Shown: positions 38,301 through 45,000 of the stretch, in pieces
Layout: every line of letters starts with the position of its first letter
Position numbering within the stretch: the first letter of the stretch is position 1
Source of the DNA: Bacteroidota bacterium
Lineage (GTDB): Bacteria; Bacteroidota; Ignavibacteria; Palsa-1295
DNA length: 64,000 bases
Assembly (NCBI GenBank): GCA_018266755.1
Contig: JAFDZW010000005.1
Location: forward strand, 248,001 to 312,000
Direction of reading: 5' to 3'
Program-made: the position numbers and the translations under genes
Notes under the pieces: model-generated
Database searches by the model: none
What the model saw: only the letters and a program-made list of their open reading frames with translations
What the model was told of the DNA's origin: nothing

Positions 38301-38404
38301 TTCGTATACGAGCGCTGCTCGACCGGAATGCTTCGGCGCACGGCAAACCACTTTGCCGGATTCCACCACGGAGCTTTCTTGGGCGCTTGATTGGTCATAC
38401 TCAT
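35345..38404 (-). CDS. Membrane-anchored octaheme cytochrome c of a bc-type complex
   Basis: 1019 aa. One N-terminal transmembrane helix (IYGILSLLLFAFTVWAVL, about 37-54), then a long charged coiled-coil region (~60-235), then eight CxxCH heme sites at about residues 253, 336, 374, 401, 498, 606, 754 and 866 (CETCH, CTSCH, CQNCH, CYGCH, CVACH, CFGCH, CVGCH, CLSCH). The last five look like serial class I monoheme domains, each with a downstream Met-Pro or Pro-Met candidate axial ligand (RMPNF, RMPSL, KMPNF, RMPSY, GTPMTAF). It replaces cytochrome c1 as the periplasmic electron exit. An alternative start is the Met at codon 3. Last gene of the operon, 35 bp after cytochrome b C-half. Confidence 0.93.
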   Translation of the reverse strand: MSMTNQAPKKAPWWNPAKWFAVRRSIPVEQRSYTKIYGILSLLLFAFTVWAVLDEAMTRRPWKDIQADFKSFKTARLHIERKKELGKIAIDVRKSVRKELSTAKNALEGDKYTASLSKLDDMDKEIAKAKRDYTFTKSRADEAYYVLDEDRIQHKDTTSDGHKLRELEKDMAAQKTVVDGLQAKRDAYFAANVQAVQKRVKAAQSVYDSVFAGVIAIDRKIEAVDKMPIQVKQTVLYNYEKTNFNNLKMRVDRCETCHLSYADPLFKNDTLISGDKTEIANWKKANKYNDPEHYKIKTNGDTVVAVVSALYRMHPNVDLMIKKHRVGEPTAPGVLGCTSCHEGQGQSIVSEEFAHGFERHWSQPLLTGHYVESSCQNCHSGKFDFEDAKYISMGKKLFIGFGCYGCHPMPGLEEQTGQGPSLLNVSKKVTADWMYQWIKNPRGWSHSTRMPNFMFTDEEARQVTAFIMDRSKESNYAPLAHRSGGGDALKGKQTFFDAGCVACHSIDDYKSDDLMRVKEGNSFGPNLNKEGSKVTAEWLFDWLKNPKNYQAHSRMPSLRLSDDEASDLTAYLMQHTGSNDSVKTGFTGSLTNAADITAGEKLVKGYGCFGCHQIKGLEKESKVSVSLSTFGKKTPGELFYGDLDGKVLEGWRHTFEKAGLPLGQVDEAEIHESQDWYTWTVGKMMNSRIYATERITQKMPNFQMSTQEAYALSVFLRSQTGVYVAPGYGDSKTEANQVAVDKGRFFTYWNNCVGCHKIESGGGYVAKFINEKYAGDQNIAYFTPPFLGPEGSRVQENWLHTFLQGPVKIRPLVKMRMPSYGFSDDDISLATNYFLGLHKRPFVLTNYEYQANASMVPHGKEMFDKLKCLSCHYVGTTGEATAKAPNLANVKKRLRPDWITTWISRPDSVMPGTPMTAFWVSGGKMAAADPQILGGDYKMQIQAVKDYLESIGTDATITATPYAVINGSAKYVLPNGDYEAAMQRTEMPTAASMLTKPAADAKKTSSLMHTKKLHKYASK

Positions 38405-38439
38405 ACTTCGCTATATCGCTACCAGAGTTCTAAACTCGA

Positions 38440-39351
38440 TTAGATATTGAAGAACAGGTCGTGTCCGAAACCGAACACCCACACGTACTTGATGTTAAAC
38501 ATCAGACGCAAGAACATCTTGATCGGCAGGCCCGCCATCATCATAAAGAGCACAGCGGCCGTACCGTACTTCCATACACCCATCTCTTTGAGCACGGGGC
38601 TCTTGGTTTTGTACTTTTTCCAGATGTACATCGGCACACCAACCAGCCAGCCGCCGATCAATGCCATACCAAGGAACACCTGCAACAGATTGAAGCTGCC
38701 ATCGATATTCTTACTTGGGATGCCCATCGCCTCGAACAAGTCCACGTTCGTTAGCGCAACGACTCGATGCGTGTCCCAGAATTCCCATGGCCAGAAGAAG
38801 TACCATCCCGGACCGCGCATAAACGTGCCCAGTACGATGAGCGCTACCCACAGGATCAAAAAGCCGATCGAAAAGACGCTGATCGCGAACGGACGCTCCT
38901 TAAACGTATAGTAGCCATTCCCTTTCGGATTAATATCGATATATGGGACAAGAATCAATCCGAGAATGATAAATGTCGGCAGCATCACGCCAGCGATCCA
39001 CGGATCGAAATACACAAGCATTTCCTGTAACCCGAGGAAGTACCATGGCGCTTTCGACGGATTCGGCGTCAGCGTCGGATTGGCGGGCTCTTCAAGCGGT
39101 GCGTTGATTTTGATCGACCACACCGTGAGGATGATCATGACGATAATCGTCACGAGGAATTCGATCTTCACGAGGTACGGCCATGTCTGCACCTTATCGG
39201 CCTGCTTTGCTTCTTCGATCCCATAGCGATCGTTGCGGCGAGCTTGTTTATACGCTAGCCAACAGTAGAACGCGACGAAGAATATCATCAGCACGATCGG
39301 CACATTGTCCGGGACGCTGACGATCTTCCAAAAATTCTGTAAACCTTCCAT
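38440..39351 (-). CDS. Cytochrome b C-terminal half (subunit IV-like) of a split bc complex
   Basis: 303 aa, about twice the size of cytochrome b6f subunit IV. Helix predictions by eye: PIVLMIFFVAFYCWLAY; IEFLVTIIVMIILTVWSI; the Qo segment KAPWYFLGLQEMLVYFDPW; MLPTFIILGLILVPYI; FSIGFLILWVALIVLGTFM; LLQVFLGMALIGGWLVGVP; AAVLFMMMAGLPIKM. The canonical PEWY motif reads APWY here, as in some menaquinol-oxidising bc complexes; the next acidic residue is in GLQEML. The extra N- and C-terminal helices go beyond the minimal domain. Together with the N-half it forms the quinol-oxidising membrane core. Confidence 0.92.
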   Translation of the reverse strand: MEGLQNFWKIVSVPDNVPIVLMIFFVAFYCWLAYKQARRNDRYGIEEAKQADKVQTWPYLVKIEFLVTIIVMIILTVWSIKINAPLEEPANPTLTPNPSKAPWYFLGLQEMLVYFDPWIAGVMLPTFIILGLILVPYIDINPKGNGYYTFKERPFAISVFSIGFLILWVALIVLGTFMRGPGWYFFWPWEFWDTHRVVALTNVDLFEAMGIPSKNIDGSFNLLQVFLGMALIGGWLVGVPMYIWKKYKTKSPVLKEMGVWKYGTAAVLFMMMAGLPIKMFLRLMFNIKYVWVFGFGHDLFFNI

Positions 39352-39406
39352 TGCTGTAAACTAGAAGTGTGTAGGTTCTAAATTCGTCGTTCCTGTACGT
39401 GGTCGC

Positions 39407-40432
39407 TTACTTCTTCAGCCAGGGCGGTGCAGGCTTTCCAGCAGCCGGAGCCGCGCCACCGGCGGCCGGTGCGGCTGCAGGAGCTGCGGCAGGCTTCGGT
39501 GCGGCCGGTGCCTTTGCAGGCGCCGGAGCTTTTCCGTTACCATTGCTCGAAACACCCTTCACCTGACCGATGCGACGCTCAGCCATTTTCTCGGCAATGT
39601 ACTTCGCGCCGGCGCTCGCCTTCGTATCGACGACCGGGCCGGAAATACCGCCGTCTTTGCGGACACGCCAGAAGTGAACAGCCATCAACGTGGCAGCGAT
39701 AAACGGCAGGAAAATACAGTGACCGACATAGAAGCGAAGCAGCGTCGGCTCGCCTACCATCGTTCCGCCAAGCAGGATAAAACGAATATCGTTATCCGGC
39801 CGCAGACCGAGGTAATTCGAGAACGGTCCTTCGGAGCCTTGCAGCGGTACTGCACGCGCCATGTTCGTACCCACTGTGACCGCCCAGATTGCGAGCTGAT
39901 CCCACGGCAAGAGGTATCCCGTGAACGACAGAAGGAACGTCAGCAGAAGCAGAATAACACCAACGCCCCAGTTAAACTGGCGCGGCGGCTTATACGAACC
40001 TGTCAGGAATACACGGAACATGTGCAACATGACCGTCATGACCATCGAGTGCGCACCCCATCGGTGCATATTTCGAATGATCGGTCCGAATGCAACGTCC
40101 GTCATGAGGGCCTTCATATCCTGAAACGCGAAGGCTTCCGTCGGACGATACCAGAACATCAGGATGATGCCGGTAATCGTCAGGACGATGAAGAGCAAAA
40201 AGGTAATTCCGCCCATGCCCCATGTGTAGGCATAGTTGGTGGCGTGTCGGGTAACGCGAACCGGGTGCAAATGCAGAAAGACGTTGTCGACGATCTGCAG
40301 TGCGCGGTTACGCTGGTTATCCTGGTACCCGTGCCGGAAAATGGACTTCCACGCTTCATGCTGCGTGATGTCCTTTTTCAGCTTCTCAATTGGCGGCGGC
40401 TTCGGTGGTACGAACGGTAGTTTCAGTGCCAT
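39407..40432 (-). CDS. Cytochrome b N-terminal half (b6-like) with Ala/Pro-rich tail
   Basis: 341 aa. Four-helix diheme core with paired His ligands in [20 protein letters not shown] and [20 protein letters not shown] followed by [14 protein letters not shown], which matches the b6 KQGISGP element. Residues ~280-341 are a Gly/Ala/Pro-rich linker ending KPAPPWLKK. By topology this tail should be cytoplasmic. The same PPWLK motif is near the N-terminus of the ferredoxin encoded two genes upstream. 27 bp after the Rieske gene, so co-transcribed. Confidence 0.94.
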   Translation of the reverse strand: MALKLPFVPPKPPPIEKLKKDITQHEAWKSIFRHGYQDNQRNRALQIVDNVFLHLHPVRVTRHATNYAYTWGMGGITFLLFIVLTITGIILMFWYRPTEAFAFQDMKALMTDVAFGPIIRNMHRWGAHSMVMTVMLHMFRVFLTGSYKPPRQFNWGVGVILLLLTFLLSFTGYLLPWDQLAIWAVTVGTNMARAVPLQGSEGPFSNYLGLRPDNDIRFILLGGTMVGEPTLLRFYVGHCIFLPFIAATLMAVHFWRVRKDGGISGPVVDTKASAGAKYIAEKMAERRIGQVKGVSSNGNGKAPAPAKAPAAPKPAAAPAAAPAAGGAAPAAGKPAPPWLKK

Positions 40433-40459
40433 ACTTTCTCTTGAGACGCTTGATTGTTA

Positions 40460-41194
40460 TTACACTTTGATGAATGCATCCGGTTTGTCCCAATCGCCGT
40501 TCTCAAAGCGATAGGTCGTGCCCTTATCGACGAGCAGTTCGCCGGTTTCGGTGAGCGTGATCTTGGCGCGCTCGAGCGGACGAGGTGCCGGTCCTTCGAA
40601 GTTGATTCCTGCAAAGGTGAATCCTGACCCGTGGCAGGGACATTTGAACTTATTCTCCGCAGCAAGCCAGCGGGGTGTACAACCGAGGTGCGTACAAATC
40701 GCGACGAGTGCGTATATCTTCTCTTCGTCGCGGCAGATCCATACACGCTCGGTGTCTTTATACTTTTCGGAGACCGTATCCGTCAAGTACTCGTTCGGCA
40801 TGCCCGCCTTAAACACCTTCGGCGGTTCGTAGAGCGTGCGCGGGAACATCATGCGCAACGCGCCGACGGTTGCAATGGTAATAAAACCAAAGAAGCCCAT
40901 CCAGCCGGATGCACGCAGGAAGCTGCGACGTCCGAATTCCCACGTACCCGGATCGTCCTCTTGCTTCGGAAGCGGCTTGGCCATCCGCACCTTCTCGGGC
41001 GGTGTCGCCTTGCGGGCAGTTGCGGAAGAAGGGTCAGCAGCTTTTGCCGCAACTTCCTTCAGTTCTTCCGGTGCATTCTTCATCGGAGGCATATTCGGCG
41101 TACTCGTCGGATGAGTACCCGCCTCTTCAGGACGAGGGATCTCCAGAAATGGCAGATCCGCTAATTGTTCGCTATTCTTGATATCGTCAGCCAT
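40460..41194 (-). CDS. Rieske iron-sulfur protein with long N-terminal extension
   Basis: 244 aa. The C-terminal Rieske fold carries the [2Fe-2S] ligands in CTHLGCTPRW and CPCHGSGF. A single membrane helix (GWMGFFGFITIATVGALRMM) is preceded by a twin-arginine motif GRRSFLRASG, so Tat-dependent insertion is expected. About 88 residues of polar, Pro/Ala/Lys-rich sequence precede the RR motif; most bc Rieske proteins have only a few. This part would stay in the cytoplasm. It passes electrons from quinol at the Qo site to the octaheme cytochrome. Second gene of the operon, 51 bp after the ferredoxin gene. Confidence 0.95.
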   Translation of the reverse strand: MADDIKNSEQLADLPFLEIPRPEEAGTHPTSTPNMPPMKNAPEELKEVAAKAADPSSATARKATPPEKVRMAKPLPKQEDDPGTWEFGRRSFLRASGWMGFFGFITIATVGALRMMFPRTLYEPPKVFKAGMPNEYLTDTVSEKYKDTERVWICRDEEKIYALVAICTHLGCTPRWLAAENKFKCPCHGSGFTFAGINFEGPAPRPLERAKITLTETGELLVDKGTTYRFENGDWDKPDAFIKV

Positions 41195-41245
41195 GGTCTA
41201 TGACATCTCAAACTTGATCACACCACATCGATCGTCTATGTACGA

Positions 41246-41704
41246 TCAATAGGTCACACCCATTTGACGAGCTTCTTCGAGCACGTCGGAGTCGATCATT
41301 TCGATCGTCTCCCATGGGCAATACTTTGCACAGAGTTTGCAGCCGATGCATGTGGCTTCGTCGATCATGACGACGCCGTTGACAGCAGCATGCGGGTTAT
41401 ACTCAAGGATATGTTCCGGTCCGGGTATATGGTAGATGCAGTCGACCGGACAGAACTCGACGCAGACATCGCACCCCGTGCAGCCTTCCATGTGCACGAC
41501 GGCGAGTAGTTTTGCTTTTTTCTTTTTGGCTGGAGCTGCGGCAGGTGCCTCGGCGACGGCCGTTGCAGCGGCAGAAGCGGCCGCAGGTGCAGCAGCCGCA
41601 GATGCGGGGGCGGCAGGTGCTCCTGCGCCCGGGCCTTTGATCGAACGGTCAGCCCCCTGTTTGAGCCACGGCGGGACTGCCCCAGATACTGGTCCTTGAG
41701 CCAT
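41246..41704 (-). CDS. 2[4Fe-4S] ferredoxin, first gene of the bc-complex operon
   Basis: 152 aa. The C-terminal half has two clusters: CTGCDVCVEFCPVDC and CIGCKLCAKYCP, the bacterial-type CxxCxxCxxxCP pattern, separated by ~30 residues. The N-terminal ~70 residues are Ala/Pro/Gly-rich, starting MAQGPVSGAVPPWLKQGADR, with a KKKKAK patch before the fold. No signal peptide, so cytoplasmic. Its position as promoter-proximal gene of a Rieske/cytochrome b operon, together with the linker motif shared with the cytochrome b tail, suggests it is a subunit or docking partner on the cytoplasmic face. Electron direction (ferredoxin to quinone or the reverse) cannot be deduced. Confidence 0.92.
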   Translation of the reverse strand: MAQGPVSGAVPPWLKQGADRSIKGPGAGAPAAPASAAAAPAAASAAATAVAEAPAAAPAKKKKAKLLAVVHMEGCTGCDVCVEFCPVDCIYHIPGPEHILEYNPHAAVNGVVMIDEATCIGCKLCAKYCPWETIEMIDSDVLEEARQMGVTY

Positions 41705-41865
41705 CAGAGTTCGTTACGAGCTTCTCAAATCGAGCGTCGTGGGAATGAGTGTGCGTATAACAAGTTCTACACAACGCTTGTTCACTTCGGCGACCGCTAC
41801 CGGAGCAGACTGGCCAAACCCATGGGGTTATGGTTCATCATCTGATCCGACACCGGCCCGCATTG

Positions 41866-41940
41866 TGGGCGCTGAGGGGTTCGAACCCCCGACCTTCTCG
41901 GTGTAAGCGAGACGCTCTAAACCAGCTGAGCTAAGCGCCC
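41866..41940 (-). tRNA. tRNA-Val (anticodon UAC)
   Basis: 75 nt on the minus strand: acceptor GGGCGCT/AGCGCCC, discriminator A, D-arm TAGCTCAGCTGGTTTAGAGC, anticodon stem TCTCG/CGAGA with loop CTTACAC (anticodon TAC), T-loop GGTTCGAACCC. CCA not encoded. Located between the bc operon promoter side and porU. Confidence 0.96.
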
Positions 41941-42056
41941 GACATTCGTCGAGTCTCTGTCCAGAGAATTACAAAAATACAAACAGAATCAAAATACAGT
42001 GGGAAATTCGGGAAATTGTGGATAGTGGCGAGAGACTACCCTTCGATGATACAGCC

Positions 42057-45000
42057 CTACCGTGAGCGTACGGTACGCTCTAATACAGCCTGATGAGCGG
42101 CTGTTCCATCTTCATTAGTGCCGTCAAGGATCAATTTATAGAGGTACGTACCGTTGCCGACCTCGTTGCCATTTTCATCGCGGCCATCCCACTCGATCGC
42201 ATTAATGCCTACCCGTTGATTGGATGTGCCCTGGGTGAGTGTTCGTATCTTTCGACCCGCAATCGTATAGATCACGACCTTCACCTCCGACGTCCCGGAT
42301 GCGGTGAGTCGATACGTAAACCATGTCTTATCCTTGAACGGATTCGGATAATTCATGACTTGTTGCAGCGAGTTCTTCCCTGCAACCACAAATTCAAAAT
42401 CTACGGTATCAGTCTTGTTGCCGCTTGCATCGATAGCCCAAGCGGAAAGATCGTACGTTCCGGGCGCAAGCCCGCTGTCACGAGATGTAAGGAGCGTCGC
42501 CTGTATTCCTCCGGTTGGCAACGTCGCAAACGACGTACTGAAGCCCTCGGTTAGTTTTCCGCCCTTGAATATCCAGGGGGTAGTCGCAGGTGGATCGATC
42601 TGGATGAGCATCATCCCAATTGCACTCGAATCGGATACTCGCACCGGATTTGCATCGAACAATCGCGCATTGATTCGAACCTTCGATGCGACATTGTCCC
42701 GCGAATTGATATGATGGTCGTCGAAGAGCACATCGATCGTCGGTTTAAGGCTGTCGCGCAGAACATGCAGCGTAGCAGAAGCGGCATTGTTCAGGTCCGA
42801 CTCCTCATTCACCGCCATACCAGGGTTGACGATTGCCGTATAGACCACATCGCCCAGTAACCCATACGTGGTAATGCTATCGACAAACGTTGTACTGGCA
42901 TGTCCGGAGAGATGATCGATATTGTGTCGGGCGAGTGTGTCGTTCTTTCCCCCAAATGATCGCACAAGGACTACCGGAATGTTGGAGCCGTCAACACACA
43001 GCAAATTCGAACAGCTATATCGGATCTGCGCGGACAGACCCTCCATAATAGAGGTAGGTGTGAGCGAAAGCAGCATCGGATCCAGGAAGAATTCCGGCGC
43101 TAGGTCATATTGAAGATCGAGCGACGTGAACGCCGGACTCGAAAGCGTTATCGAGTCACGTTCGATCGTCAGTGCAATTTGGATCTGATCGTACGTCCGG
43201 GGATCGATAGTCGATAGGTCGGCGGAATTCGCAATGAGACCATCGAGCACTCTCACCGTATCGACCTGTCCCGTATGTTTGCGCGAGCCTAACACCAGCA
43301 AGCGTACGGCACTGTTCGGTGTCACGTTCGATGTGCTCCAGCGCAGTGTACCGTAGGCACTCGCGGCACTGGTGGCCGGGAACAGTGCTCTACCCTGCTT
43401 CCGAGTGATCCGTACCGTATCAAGGAGATGCACCCCATCCTTTCCTGCGACAGCGATCTGTTCGCGGGCTTTGCCGCTATCGAGCCCCTTCTCGCCAATG
43501 AGCGCATACGAACCGAAATACGGCAGCGTGACCATACCACCGGCCGAGCCGAGTTGCTGAAGCGCTGCGGTCACTTTCGGATTGGTTGTAAAGCCGACGA
43601 TGAACGGCTGTAGGTTCGTGAGCACGATCGCTTTCGTCGCGTTCGGCAAACCGGCGATAATCGTCGAGAACGAATCGGCAAGCATCTGGCCATAACCAAC
43701 CGAATCGTTATGTGCATTCTCGAACTCGAATACCGATTGCAGGCTTTGCCCGTCGTTCGAAAGCACAAGCAGCATCACTCCATTGAAGAACCCCCCGTCG
43801 GCCACGCGACGAGTCTTATACAAAAGTGTCGTATCGTTCAAATAGACATGTCCCGATGGAAGGAGATTCACATTCGTATCCTGAAGGCCTCGCGCCTCGA
43901 TGTCGTAGCGAACCTCTTCGTTGTTCGGCAGCAACAATGCGCCGTTAGCCTGATCCACTACGAGTCCGGTAACGACGGTACGAGCGAGTTGATCGGGAGT
44001 CGTATACGACAACGATGACCTCTCCTGTGTTAGCCGAATCGAGAAACTCGAAGCTGGCGACGGTTCGTCCGGTTTATTTTTCGGATGTGCGATCGTCCTC
44101 CACCATATCACTCCACTACTCGGATTCGGAAGATCAGCAGTTGCAATCATCCGCGAATAATATGTCTCGCTGTCTGTGGTGACCTCGAACAGTGTCCGTG
44201 GGTTCGTAAATGCAACCGTCGTATCAGCCTGAACATCGAAGCCGGTGAGCGCTTGGGGCGATGGGACGGTAATGCTCACACGAAGCGAGTCCAAACGGAT
44301 ATCGCAGAAATTTTTCGCACCTTCCGGCGGAAAGACGATCTGCGTATAGCCTCCGGAGACGGAAAAGGAGACGATCGCTTCGTTATCGAGTTCGTTCGTT
44401 TCGGGAAATTGATTCAGCGAATCGATATAGATATGCAGCGAATGAAGTCCGATACTCGATGTATCGAGTGTTAATACTTCCGTAAGCGTGACGGTCGTGT
44501 CGAACACCCCGATCGTATCGCGTATCGTCGACGAATTGCCATTGACCACATCGGTGATGGAAACTATCACCGGGGTGGTCGCCGAGTATCCGTAATTATG
44601 AAGTGTGGCAGTGATCGAAACCGTCGAATCGAAAATACTATAGGTCGAACGTACCGTACCGTTCGACGACTTCAAACTGACATCCGAGGCCTCGATGTGA
44701 AATTCCGGCTGCGGCCGGAAGCTGAAGCCAAGCGCCGCGTCGCCAAGGACTGTGTATTCAAACAACGAATTGTCCTGTCCGTACTGCAATCCCAGATTTG
44801 CAGAATACACCGATTGAATGATCTTCGAAATCGTACAGATCGTCGGGAAGTTGATGACATGTGCGCCACTCCTCGGCAAACGTCCGATAATGGTATCTTC
44901 CTTCATGAGTTGGAAGATTCGGTTCGACATATAAAAGTCGTAGTCGACTTCCCCGAATCCCGTCGTGCCGAACGTCATGATAACCCCGGATGAAGCGCTT

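Noticed and set aside
37184-38443. 419-codon plus-strand frame
   Set aside because: Antisense to the octaheme cytochrome gene, whose eight CxxCH motifs prove the minus frame; no recognisable protein features.
41436-41699. Ala-rich plus-strand frame in the ferredoxin linker
   Set aside because: Mirror of the GC-rich Ala/Pro linker; ferredoxin Cys motifs fix the minus frame.
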